64,000 nt of DNA. It comes from Rhizophagus irregularis. Taxonomy: Eukaryota; Glomeromycota; Glomeromycetes; Glomerales; Glomeraceae. Made by a program: the position numbers and the translations under genes. The DNA lies in contig NC_089431.1 of assembly GCF_026210795.1 (NCBI RefSeq), forward strand, positions 434,001 to 498,000, read 5' to 3'. Below the pieces are notes generated by a model. It was given only the letters and a program-made list of their open reading frames with translations, searched no databases and was not told the DNA's origin. Within the stretch, counting starts at the first letter, position 1. The number at the start of each line of letters is the position of its first letter. Shown piece by piece: positions 12,601-23,418 of the stretch.

Positions 12601-12841
12601 TCATCAAAGTACCTTCTGAAAGTGTGTAAGTTTCATATAGTTTAAGACCTTCTATAGGTTCTTCATAAGTGTACCATATATCTTGATCTGATGTATTTTG
12701 GGGTGGTGTATTTGGAAATGATGCATTTTGAGATAATATATCTCGAGATAATACATTTTGAGATGAAACAAGAAAGCAACAGATGGAGGTTAAATATATA
12801 AAGATGGTCAACATCTTTGCCAAATTGAACATTTTTAACAT
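9614..12841 (-). CDS. Seven-exon secreted/multi-pass membrane protein, 921 aa, lineage-specific family
   Basis: Exons, minus strand: 12841-12348, 12282-12160, 12085-11388, 11317-10946, 10852-10484, 10403-10196 and 10115-9614. Every intron is 65-105 nt with GTAA(G/T) or GTAAGA donors and (T)AG acceptors, and phase is kept throughout (2,766 nt). Residues 1-27 form a signal peptide (hydrophobic MLTIFIYLTSICCFLVSS). About 650 residues of Asn-rich, probably glycosylated extracellular sequence follow; the repeated beta-strand look suggests a propeller-like fold, which is inference. From residue 685 on there are about six hydrophobic segments, starting with PLIIIFLVSMVILIILYFL. One of the last carries EDIPQLIIQIL, a motif style seen in XK-related and other multi-pass proteins. 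The tail is Arg/Ser-rich. Function unknown; a cell-surface role is likely. A decayed copy of the last exon lies at 8,675-8,965. Confidence 0.85.
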
Positions 12842-14328
12842 TTTTACTAGAGACTTGGTGGGTAATATGTGTGAAAAATGTGGAAATAAACTTAGAGACT
12901 TGAAAAATTTTAAATTTTTTACTCAGAGGGATTACAGAATATTTATATATGTTATTTGTCATTGTAATTTATTAACTAACTATTAATAACTTTTCTTTTA
13001 ATCAAACATTTAGAATGTGTTTCAAAATAAAAAAATATATTAATTATACTACCAAATTTGTATTTCAAAAACTGATCTGCATTGTTTTATTCATATGTGT
13101 AAAAAAACGTGCAACAAATGTAATGCCTGAAAATTTTCTGACACTAATATTGTCCAATATAAACAAGTGTTTGGTATATATGCACATGCATAGTATCAAA
13201 GGAGTTACTAGTGAAACGTCCATTACATGCCTAATTTATGATGAATATAATTGTATGAAAATGATAATGATTTGCCTCATCATTCATCAAAATTTAAAAT
13301 TAGGATCATATAAAAAAATGTGTAACATTAGCTTGGATTATACAATTAGATATGTATTAATTTTTATTTTTTTTTAATACATACTAGCAACAGCCCATTG
13401 CTTTGCACTGAGATCAATAAACTTGAACCATATAGTAAATTATGCACACAAATAATATTCTGGGGACAAGCTATATAATGAACAAAATATTAAATTCTTC
13501 AAATTTATTAAATTTATTATAGTTTTAGTGATAAAATTATGATATCACTACTGGCAGAAAAGCTGACAATTTTTGACATATATTATTACTCCTTTTCTAT
13601 CACTCTGCTATGTTTTTATCTTTCTATGATTACTGGATACAAAATTGCGCAATAAACAAATGAATTATTCCTCATAGACAACTCTGATGAGTATTGCATA
13701 AAAGTTTGTCTTAATTTAGTGTAAAACAATGATAGAGAAACGGTAACACAGCATAAAAAATGTATTGTTAACGTTAAGGGCATCATTGTAACATGAGACA
13801 TTCCTATTGTTTGATTTTCATGATCAACATAATCAACATCATTAATGGTTAAACCCAATCTATTTTAAGATGACAATCCGTATAAATTACGGAGGCATGC
13901 TACACGTTACAGTAATACAACTCAAAATTAACTTATACAGGGTAATCTAAATATGTAATAATTTACTAGAGACAATTTATTACCCCTATAAAAAATTTAT
14001 TCCGTGTTTTTTTATTATTTCCGTAAATGTATCATATTCACGGAATTTATAGCCTCAAACATTGAAAATTATCCAAGTCGCTTAAGTTATTTTCCCGTAA
14101 ATGTATCATATTCACGGAGTTTTCCAGAAATTACCAACGTTTTACATAATCAATGTTCTTATGAATAATAGTTAATGATGATATTACTATTAAAAATTAA
14201 AGTAATTATATTTACTTTATTATTACTGTCCAAGAAGAATTTAATAGTACTATTATTTAAAAAAACTTATAAAATATTTATATTATTAATAATTAAAATC
14301 GATGAACTGCAATAAATATATACTATTC
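12842..14328. other. Intergenic DNA with repeat-like motifs; no supported gene
   Basis: The plus-strand open frame 13015-13377 (120 aa) has no recognisable domain and biased composition. At 13384-13408 ACTAGCAACAGCCCATTGC begins a segment with the look of a dispersed repeat. The minus-strand frame 13616-13858 (80 aa, starting MGLTINDVDYVDHENQ) has better composition and may be a relic inside that repeat. CCGTAAATGTATCATATTCA is present twice, near 14028 and 14095. CCCTATA at 13984 resembles the transposon ends described at 16,715. Confidence 0.4.
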
Positions 14329-14448
14329 CGATTTGCGTCAGATGACGCCGGCCTACATTATTTGCCCAATATTATAATGCCTTAAGTTGGTTGGCCAGCA
14401 TTACTAGGCCAGCCATCAGATGACGTTACTGTCAGCTGACGCAAATCG
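14329..14448. repeat. 120-bp inverted-repeat element (MITE-like)
   Basis: Perfect 13-bp terminal inverted repeats: CGATTTGCGTCAG at 14329-14341 and CTGACGCAAATCG at 14436-14448. The interior is GC-richer than the flanks and has nested palindromes (GCCGGC, TGGCCAG...CTAGGCCAGCCA) and a repeated TCAGATGACG. No clear target duplication was found. It could be a solo MITE or a hairpin-forming remnant. Confidence 0.65.
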
Positions 14449-14899
14449 CACAACATATATAACAACCAGTACGCATGTAACACCCTAATTTTTGTTATTA
14501 TGATTGATATAATAAAAATTGTGACACAGCTTACTTATTGAATATATAGTATATATATATATATTAAAATCGGTTAAATTAATTTTAATTGGTTAAAATT
14601 GATGATTTTTAAATTGTAATTCCGGCCAAAATTTTCTTAATTCTGGCCAAATCCATAATTCCGGCCTAAATTTAATTAAATTTAGAAAAATACATGTCAA
14701 ATGTAACATTATATTTATATAATATAACACTTTAATTTAAAAAGCAAAATAAACTTATTGATCATTTCTACAGATTTATTAAAAAAAAATTCATTACTCA
14801 AACTAAGTTTTCAAGTTGGATCTTCATTTGAAATTAATGTTTTTTTATATTACAAATAAAAGAAAATAAAGTTTCGAAAATCTATACCATTACGTAAAA
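14449..14899. other. Spacer with repeated CCGGCC-AAAT motifs
   Basis: ATTCCGGCCAAAATT, TTCTGGCCAAAT and ATTCCGGCCTAAAT occur within 14620-14680. Similar TCTGGCCAAATTT arms occur in the hairpin at 31,845. No gene seen. Confidence 0.4.
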
Positions 14900-15575
14900 C
14901 ATCAATAGCTTCACGAATATCAAACGAAAATTAACAAAATTCAATACACAATTAGTTTCGACCCCACTGAACAATTCTCACTTAATACACAAAGGCGATT
15001 CTCTTATAACAAAAGTACCTAAATTACGCTCTGAATGTATTAAATGAATAGATAATAAATGAACGTTAATATTTCCATAAGTACTGATTAAAAACTTATG
15101 AAAATTGAAATACATATGGAATCGACCTCATTGAACAATTATCACTTAATACACGAAGGTGATTATCTTATGACCAAAGTGTCTAAATTACGTTCTGAAG
15201 TAACTGATTGTGTGCAAAAAATTGAAATTAATTGTGTTATGAATAACATCAGTAGCTTCATAAATATTGGCTAAAATTTCGTATAAATTGAAATTCAAGT
15301 AGTTTCGACCTCGCTGAACAATTTACACTTAATAAACAAAGGCGATTTGCTTATGAATAAAGTGCCTAAATGCGCTCTAAAATTACTAAACGGAAAAAAT
15401 AACAAATTTAATGTTATAAAAATACAAATAACTTAACAAACTATTAAATGAAATTTAATGAAAATTGAGTTGCAAGTAGTTTTGATATCGCTGAACAATT
15501 TTTACTTAATATATAAAGGTGATATGTTTATGTCAAAATTGCTAAAACTACTACTTTAAAAAAATTTGCGTACTT
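14900..15575. repeat. Tandem repeat, four diverged copies of about 175 bp
   Basis: Each copy has the order AAAATTGAAATnCAAGTAGTTTCGAC, then CTGAACAATT, CACTTAATAnACAAAGGYGAT, TTATGAnnAAAGTGCCTAAA and CTCTGAA or CTCTAAA. The TGAACAATT landmark recurs at 14968, 15132, 15315 and 15492, giving periods of 164, 183 and 177 bp. No long reading frame runs through it. Confidence 0.8.
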
Positions 15576-16714
15576 AAGAAATAATATAAAATTTTGATTT
15601 TTTAAAGTTTATGTAAAATCTGTTTGAATAACCAATATTGGAAGCTTAGAAAAACTTTCTTTTCTCGCAAAATTACATATATTTCTGTTGTTAAAACTAC
15701 ATTTTTCTTCTTACCTTTAAAAGGATCTCAAAAAAAGTGTGTTTTTTAAAATAAACTTCATGTATATGTAAGAAAAAAAAATTATTAGTAAAACGAAAAA
15801 CTAATTTAAGAAACTGATAGAGCACATGATAATCTATTAAATTACTTTATTTGGTATGGTGTTGTATATTATAATTGATGATTAATTGTTAAATGATGTA
15901 ATTCAATTATGGTTACACAAAATTTTATTATTATAAAATTGATCTACATGTTACATGCGCGGTGACTGATAACTTGTAAATCCATCATAATTTATATATC
16001 GCACAATCTCGCTTTCATGGTTCCAAACTCGTGAAGGAAAATGAAAATGAGAAAAAAGAATAGTATCCTTTGGGTTTCATTTTGATAATTTCTTTTATTA
16101 TTTTTATTATGGAAAATCAATGATTGACATCCACGTGAGCACGAACCTTGCTGTATTAACGATTGCGGTAATCGGCATGTACAGTATAAAATTTCCGAAT
16201 ATTTTTAAAATTCAATAGCTCCATCAATTCACATGTACACAGTAAGACTGGCTTGAGAACCTTTCTTTTGCGCTTAATTTGATTGAACACATGTTCCCTG
16301 AGAGATAAGACATCTTTTTATATCGTGAAATCGATGCGGACTTTATTCTGATTCAAAAAAATAGACGATAATGGTCTACAAATTATTAACCAAATATAAC
16401 AAATATAAGCTATTTATTTGCCTCATATTTGGAAAATACATTAGTACGATTAAGACGTTCATTTGAAGAAGATCTACAATTTGTTAATGGTAAATAAATG
16501 AATCTGAACTTTATTTTATCTTATCTTTACAACAAAAAATTGAATAAAAAGGGTGAGAAAAAGAATATGAAAGGAAACGAACCAATGAACTTTATTTCAC
16601 AAAGAATCATCAATGAATTTTTAAATAATGGGTTATAGTCGAAGGATCATTCATCATAAATATTATTTATTATTACCAATGAAAGAACTACTAACGAATA
16701 GTGTATATATATAT
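15576..16714. other. AT-rich intergenic DNA, nothing recognised
   Basis: Read on both strands; no protein-like frame, tRNA or terminal repeat was identified up to the left end of the Tnp2 element. Confidence 0.55.
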
Positions 16715-16920
16715 CCCTATAAAAATTAATTGTCCGTAAAATGTAATAGTAAATAATTGATAAATAATGGTCATATAGTTGTCTAGTAATTTAACTATTT
16801 TATATATGTATTTTAAACGTTAAATATACGGAAAAATGAGCCCATCCGTTTTATGTTTGAAATTTAAATGTAAATTATTTGTTTATTAAATGTACTATTC
16901 TCACTAACCCATTCAATCAG

Positions 16921-17082
16921 TTATTCATCTGTATAATCTACATCCTTATCTATTACATAATAAGTAGTTTTAATCTGAAAAAACCCTACACAATGGTCTA
17001 TAGCAAATGCATCAATGAATTCATGCGCTCCAAATTTTTGAAATGAAATAAGACCTGCACTATCTTCTCTAACATCTGCAGT
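16921..17082 (-). pseudogene. C-terminal tail of the Tnp2 protein cut off by a stop codon
   Basis: Directly after the TAG at 17085-17083 the same frame stays open for 53 codons to a TAA at 16923-16921, with protein-like composition (ADVREDSAGLISFQKFGAHE, then CVGFFQIK). The residue before the stop is His and the next is Thr. A Trp codon TGG changed to TAG would explain the break. This could be a real mutation, a sequence error, or readthrough. Confidence 0.65.
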
Positions 17083-20000
17083 CTAATGAATATATGCTAA
17101 CATATAAGTTACTTTGTCAAATTCGTAAGCAAGATAATATTCAACCTGTCCATAAAATTTTTTCAATACAAATTCTGGTGTTTTCCGAGGAAATGAAGAC
17201 CATCTATCCACTTCCATAATTACCTATAAATTTATCATAGCAGATAAGATTAATGATAACAATTTCATAACATAAATTAATATAATAATACATGTACCAA
17301 AACTGAGTAATTATTGCGAGCCCAATCTTGATTTTGTCTTGCCCATTTGGATCCAATCTGATGGCCCTTTTTTGTCTGTAGGCGTCCATATTTCATGCCA
17401 AATGAAGAAAAGGACTATGAATTAAAAAAAATAAATTATTTGATTAAAAAAAAGTCCTTTAAACAAATTTTCACATATAAAATTTGAAATTACCATTAAC
17501 TTTCGGCCTCTAACATTGTGAGTCGTGGAAAAATGCTCTTTAATTTTTTTTAATTCTGACTGCCTAAGATTATGCCTTTTTGATGGAGATCGCAATACTT
17601 CTTCAGAATCAGGTTGAGAATATGCAAGATTATTTGAATTGTGCTTGACTTCTTGTAAAGGAAATATTGCTGTATGCATATTTTGATAAAATTGTAAATG
17701 ATTGAACATTTCCCATACGTGTATATTGTTAATTATATTCTTGTAAGGGTGTAACCGTGAACGAGCTAAAGGAAGTAACATTCCACAGACTCTTTCAATC
17801 GGAAATTGCCATGTAGCCCAACATGGACCTGTGTTTTCTATACTATCGGCAATATGTAAAAGGTTGTGAAAGCATAATTTCATTGTACTTAGCCACTCTT
17901 CCAAACTTTGATAATATTCTCTAAAATAAAAAATAAATTAAATATCAAGACTATACTATACAATTTGAAATTAAATTGATAATAAACTACTTACTTTTCA
18001 TAATAATCATAAAAAGGCTGAAATAAAAATCTAATATCATTTATATCTTGAGATGTTAATGATAATTTTTGACATAAACGTACAGCATTAACAAATTTTG
18101 CCCATCCTTTGTAATGTTTCTGTGGCATTCTACCTTTCAAAAGAGGCAATGAATACATGGTAATCCAGGCAGCCCATTCTTTAGCTTTATAACCTTTATG
18201 GTATAATACTATATTGCGTGGTGGTCGTCCAAAACAAGTTGGAAACTCTTTCCGTGCTTGATGCATTTCTTCACCGATAATCTTCCATTCAGATTGGCTA
18301 AGAATATAATCACCAATATTTTGATCACTATTATCATTAAAAAAAGTTCCAGTCCATAATTTAAACATGTAATAGGCAATATTCTCATATATAAGATGCA
18401 TTAGATCAATCGGAAAAGAATTTGGAAAATGAATTGCTTTAAGGTTAAAGAGTATACTACGCCCTTTTATTCCTTATAAATAAATAATTATTAAAATTAC
18501 TAAAACAATAAAATTTAATTAAGAGTTATATATACCAAATTCAGTTTCTAATTCTTTTCTTTCTCTTTTTGAATTTGCTTGGTTTAATTGAAAAATTCGA
18601 TCTTTAAACTGCCTATGAGTTCGCAAAGGTAAATTTTCAGGATCATATCTTTCATATTCATTTTCTTTTTCCATAGGTGGTTTAGTAGGAAAATACACAT
18701 GATTTAAGTAAATACCACGAATATCACAAAACCGGCACCCCTTATATGAATTATGGCCAGTTAATTGCATGAGTTTGGTCAATCCTGGAGTATCACCTGA
18801 CCATGATAAAATATGGGCATGTAATAAAAATGTTTCATTTTTTAATCCGTCATAGCAATCTATCCCATCTAAAAGTAATAAAATATTACTAAATATTATA
18901 AAATCAAAAAATTTAAATCAAAGAAAAATTACCTTCCAGTTCTTTTAATTCTTTAATTATAGGATACATAAATGAATTAAAGTCTTTGGGTTCTTTTGGG
19001 CCTGGAATAATTGCTGCTATTAAGAGATTTTCTTTTTTGACACGTTCTTCAGGACATATATTGGCATTAATTATAAGGACAACCCAGCAATCATCTGTTT
19101 TTTGTTGAAAGATTTGGTAGCCATCAACAGAACCCATTAATGCAACATCTCTATCATCTTCAAAATATCCATTAGATAAAAGTTTTTGGTATCTAGCGCC
19201 ATCAAATATATCTCCAATTATTCCATCTAAACCAAATCCTTGATGACTTGTATAATTTGCACGATATCTCAACTCTTTGGAACGTTTTGGATCTTGATAT
19301 TGAATTCTAAGACGGTCTTTAATGGAAAAAAAGGCCATTTGTTGTCGTGAAACATGTTTTCTAGTCTGAAATCTTGATGTTTGACAATATTCACAAAAAT
19401 CATTGTCTTTATACTTTCCTGTATAAGCGCAACAAGAGTTGATACAAGTATCTACCCATGTAGGTTTTATTGGAACAATTGATTCTAGTGTTTTTTTAAC
19501 TTGAAATAAACTAATATCATTACCATTAACTGCTACCATGGTTTGATGAAATGCATTATCCGTTAAGTTACACTGAGATTTAACTCGAAATAATCTTAAA
19601 GCACAAATTAATTCTTCAGTTAATTGTATCTCTCCTTCAAAATCTAAATTAAATAAATGAATTAGATTTGAGTAAATATTTCAAATTATTTAATCCTTAT
19701 ATATTTTTTGTACCTGAATTATCTGCAGAAGATTCACTTAATTCAGAAAGTTCATCGGTTACATTTGGAGATAATTCTTGCTCTATATCAGACTCATCAA
19801 TATTAAAAAAACAATCATCTCGTCCAGAAGATAAATTTTCCATATTATCCAATAAACTTGATGATTCATTTAATCCATTTTCTTCCGGCCTTTAAAATTG
19901 TATTTTATTAAAAATTAAAAATTGAAGTACTAAAATTTATTAAAAAATATACCTATCGATACTTGTAGATATAATATTAGCTTCAGAAGCGTTAGAATGC

Positions 20001-20248
20001 AAAAAATCAATATTTTCATCTTGATCCATAAGAATAGAAGATTCACTTTCAGAACTAGAACGTATATCTGAAATACTTAAACTTGAGGTTGTTGAACTTA
20101 AAGTTGAGTTTATTTCTGCTGTTTTTTTTTCTTGTTTGCGATGTCTAGTTCTTGTAGATTTTGAAATTAAACATCCAACTCCTTCAGTGTCATTTTGACG
20201 ACATTTTAAACATGTACAAAGAACTTTTTTAGATGTTTGATTTAACAT
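17083..20248 (-). CDS. Tnp2-like transposase, eight exons, ends at a premature in-frame TAG
   Basis: Exons, minus strand: 20248-19953, 19889-19714, 19643-18933, 18868-18536, 18472-17995, 17920-17494, 17414-17298 and 17223-17083. All junctions have GT/AG signals and keep phase, giving 892 aa. The N-terminus has the Cys pair CTCLKC and a basic stretch (STRTRHRKQEKK), then an acidic Ser-rich spacer. The middle holds typical Tnp2 landmarks: CxxC pairs around CCAYTG...FCEYC, ALMGSVDGYQIF, IIPGPKEPKDF, then GDTPGLTKLMQLTGHNSYKG and CRFCDIRG. The C-terminal part (WQFPIERVCGMLLPLARSR) resembles the DUF4218-type region. The frame runs on for 53 codons after the TAG, so the last exon is cut short (see 16,921-17,082). 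The protein would bind the element ends and cut them with a DDE-type nuclease fold; individual catalytic residues were not assigned. Confidence 0.8.
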
Positions 20249-20502
20249 GTTTAATATAAATTCAATCCAATTGAAAAAACAAACAATTTGTTAAATAGCT
20301 TAATTGTCTTACATATTTATACTTAAATGTATATAATTGACTTAAATGATAAATATTACAATATTATGATGTAATACACTTATCTATATATATACCTGAT
20401 TAACTTTACATTAACTTTTTAAAGATATAAATACGTAAAGTTTAAGTAATCTTTTCAAACTAATTAAAAAACTACTAATTAATTATCTTCTTAATTATAA
20501 AT
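20249..20502. promoter_or_regulatory. Divergent promoter region of the Tnp2 element
   Basis: A 254-bp AT-rich gap separates the two start codons of the transposon genes, which point away from each other. TATA-like stretches lie on the plus strand at 20384-20395 and 20425-20433 (ATATAAATA) and on the minus strand near 20330. No transcription start can be fixed from sequence alone. Confidence 0.4.
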
Positions 20503-22048
20503 ATGTCCAAAAATATCATTCAAAAATATCCAAAAAAAAAATTTACTAAAGAGAGTTCAAAAGAGTTTGATAATAAAAGTGACTACAATTCTAACCTTGA
20601 AAGTTCAGATAATAATAATGATAATCAAAAAGAAGATATGTTATCAAAAATTTTAACTCGTATTACTGCCTTAGAAAATGAAAATAAGACATTGAAAGCT
20701 GAATTAAAAAATAAATCATCAGTTTCAAGTTCAAGAAATAAAGAAACTTCAAATATTATAAAGTCCGGTTCCAATAAATTTATTCAAAAAATGGATAGGG
20801 TGGTGCCTAAATTGACGTCCAAAAAGCATGCAGAATCCAGCTTAGAACAATCAAGCTCTGAACAAGAATCAGATAGTGATACAGAAGCAGAAGTATATGA
20901 AAAAGATATTTTACATAAAGATTGTAAGACTAAAGAAGACGTTTCACACGAAGATTGTATGACTAAAGATGCTTCACATGAAGGTTGTAAAATTAAAGAT
21001 GATCTACCAATTCCAAAACCTGTCAACTTTACAAATTTGCATTCAAAATTGAACTTAGAAAAGAATGTATATCAAAGTTATAAGGTGAATTTAATAAAGT
21101 ATAATATTAATTATCAAATATTAATTAATTGTTTTTTAATGTGTTTTTTTCTAATTTAGACTGCTTTCTATAACCTTGTTGATCGGCATACTTCTGCTGA
21201 AGTACAATATAAAAACCTTGATAAAAAAACTAAAGCTGGTATTATTCGCAAGTTTAAGAAAGATAATCCTCATTTTCCAAATTGCATTGGTGATTGGGCC
21301 TTAATATATCTTATGCGTCGTAAAATAAATTTTAATCGTATGTATTATATTACATAATTAATATTTTTACATTTGTAATAAATATAATTTACTAAATAAT
21401 GAATTGTTTTTTCATAGGTGATAATATCCGCCGTCAGAATACGAACAAAAGGCGAGCTGTGAAAAATAAACCAGTTAATAAAAGACGTGCAAAAAATAAT
21501 GTTATATACGCAAAAACACTTGGCAATAATACTGAAGAGCCTAAAATACAAGATACCTATCAGCAGTCTGAACAGTCTGAAGAAGATTTTAATAGTAATG
21601 ACGAAGCAAGAAATTCAGAATGTGAAGATCATGAAAAGCAAAATGATGATGAGTTAGTACTACGTGATTCAACTAAATTTAATAAATTGGATGACTCTTC
21701 TGTGTATGTATAAAATAAATTTATTTGATTAATAATTAACTGGAATAATGAAGATATTTTCTTTAAATATTAGGAATGTCAAATCAAATCCACGACGAAA
21801 CAATAGAAATAAAGAATCTATTGAAAAACAGCAAATTGAAAAACAGAATAAATTGCCAAATAAATCTTCAAATTCGTATGTATCTTTTAAATGTGTAATA
21901 AATAATTGATTTTATTAATATTTATTCTGTTAACATTAGAAAATCAACACCGCAGCCAACACTTCGTAGATCTTCTCGTAAAAGGACAAATGTTGAAAAA
22001 CGTCCAATTGATGAAGGTAATAATTCAAGCAAACCTGCCAAAAAATGA
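20503..22048 (+). CDS. Accessory protein of the Tnp2 element, five exons, basic C-terminus
   Basis: Exons: 20503-21084, 21160-21337, 21418-21703, 21774-21875 and 21940-22048, with GTGAAT or GTATGT donors and (T)AG acceptors; phase is kept (418 aa). The N-terminal part is Lys/Ser/Asp/Glu-rich with a predicted coiled coil near residues 45-70 (ILTRITALENENKTLKAELK). Near residue 140 there are three imperfect copies of an H-x-(D/G)-C-K/M-x-K motif. Exon 2 is the most protein-like part (AEVQYKNLDKKTKAGIIRKF, then NCIGDWALIYLMRRK), with a helical look that could bind DNA. Exons 3-5 carry several basic clusters (KRRAVKNK, KRRAKNN, RRSSRKR) suited to nuclear import. Position opposite the transposase suggests a TNPA/TNPD-like partner that binds subterminal sites; this is inference. 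No known domain was identified. Confidence 0.7.
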
Positions 22049-22337
22049 CAATATAAAAGGAAATAAAAGTCATAACTTTTACAATAGGAATTTACTATAC
22101 ATAAATTGACCTTATTATGTAACAATTGCATTTCGCATTATGTTTAAACATGTTATTTGAACGTTATTTGTACATTAAATTAGTGCTTGTTTATATTTAC
22201 AATACAACTTACGAATATTCAATATTGCATTAAATAAAATTATGTTTAAATAATAAACAAATAATGATATTTCGAATAATATATGGTTAAATAACATTTT
22301 TTTACATATATTTTACGGAAATTGTGTTTTCATAGGG

Positions 22338-22953
22338 TATATTGATAATAAATAAAAATTGACCATCATGAACGAACCTCACAAGTGATCAAAATGAACA
22401 GGAAAATGAACCTTATTTATTTTAACCTAATTACATGCAGAAATTGGTTGGTCACTCACCCATAATAAATTTTAATGATAAAGTTTTAAGTTATCAAAAG
22501 AGAATTTAAAATTTTATAATTAAATAATTACATATTTGCGTTTATTAATGAAAGGAACAACCGCTCAGTCATTTATTCGAAAAAAAGTTGATTTGCGTGG
22601 ATAAATTAAATGAATATTACGCTCGTAAATTTATAAATTAAAAGATGTTTTTTTTATGAGCGTACATCAGGAAATTTTTTGTGTAGAAAATATGCAAAAT
22701 TTCGTGCATGAAAAATCTGTTTTGCACACCCTGAAAATGCACATTATTTGCATATTTAATATATATAATATGTATATTGAATAATTTTCTATGTGATATA
22801 TTGTAAAAAATTTGCACAAAAAAATTACATATCTGATATACAGTATAATATTGTTAACTGCATAAATTTTGAGAAATATAAGTATTTGTGCAATATTGAA
22901 TACCCTAAAAATTAGTGATGTAAGCCTTGATTATCAATGTGACGTCATCATTA
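22338..22953. other. AT-rich intergenic DNA between two transposons
   Basis: No gene. TTTTGCACACCCTGAAAATG near 22710 and GAATACCCTAAAAATTAG near 22900 look like possible repeat ends, but no pairing was convincing. Confidence 0.4.
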
Positions 22954-22962
22954 CTTCAATAT

Positions 22963-23409
22963 GCACGTCTGAAATGTGTGCAGGTTGACGGCGCAGTGTG
23001 GCGCAGTAATTTCAAAAAGATTTAAGTTAAAGATTTTCTTTTTAATGTAAAGCTTTCAAATTTACACATTAGATGTATTTTCATCTGTTTTACAAAATTC
23101 ACTTATAAATGGAAGGAGGTTTTGGAAGTAGATTTTGACTTTAGTATATAACAACCGATTTTATCGTCTTTGCCGATCATTTCCAAAATTGGATTTGTCG
23201 AAAGAACAGTTTTTGTTACTAAATAACTCGAAAATGGCCTTCTAAACCACCCGTATATGCTCTAAGTAAATTTGCAGAGCGGACAAAAATACACCTAATG
23301 CAGGAATTTAAAGGTTTTATTTTAAATAAAAAAAATTGCAATTTAATTTTTTTGGAAAAAATCGCAGCGCCACACTGCGCCATTAACCTGGCACACATTT
23401 CAGACATGC
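22963..23409. mobile_element. 447-bp MULE-like MITE with 9-bp target-site duplication
   Basis: The insert is flanked by CTTCAATAT at 22954-22962 and 23410-23418, a perfect 9-bp direct repeat. Its ends are long inverted repeats of about 43 bp: GCACGTCTGAAATGTGTGC then AGGTTGACGGCGCAGTGTGG on the left, and on the reverse of the right end GCATGTCTGAAATGTGTGCC then AGGTTAATGGCGCAGTGTGG. They differ by a few substitutions and one indel. A 9-bp duplication with long termini is the hallmark of Mutator-like elements. The interior has no meaningful frame, so it is non-autonomous. Confidence 0.88.
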
Positions 23410-23418
23410 CTTCAATAT

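Larger units (their letters stand above)
16715..22337. mobile_element. Tnp2-type (CACTA-like) DNA transposon, 5.6 kb, two genes, CCCTATAAAA termini
   Basis: The left end reads CCCTATAAAAATTAATTG and goes on TCCGTAAAATGTA; the right end on the other strand reads CCCTATGAAAACACAATT and goes on TCCGTAAAATATA. They match at about 24 of the first 31 positions. Both ends are followed outwards by TATAT, so a 3-bp TAT duplication is possible, but the flank is low complexity. Between the ends lie a Tnp2-like transposase gene (minus, 17,083-20,248) and an accessory gene (plus, 20,503-22,048), sharing a 254-bp divergent promoter region. The gene content is typical of CACTA/EnSpm elements; the CCC start of the termini, in place of CACTA, is not. 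The transposase has a premature stop, so this copy may be inactive. Confidence 0.8.

Noticed and set aside
13015-13377. 120-codon plus-strand frame
   Set aside because: Biased to Ile/Lys/Met/Cys, no domain, no flanking splice signals; likely chance in AT-rich DNA.
19668-19895. 75-codon plus-strand frame
   Set aside because: Antisense to exon 2 of the Tnp2 transposase.
23219-23407. 62-codon minus-strand frame
   Set aside because: Lies inside the MULE-like MITE and includes its terminal repeat.
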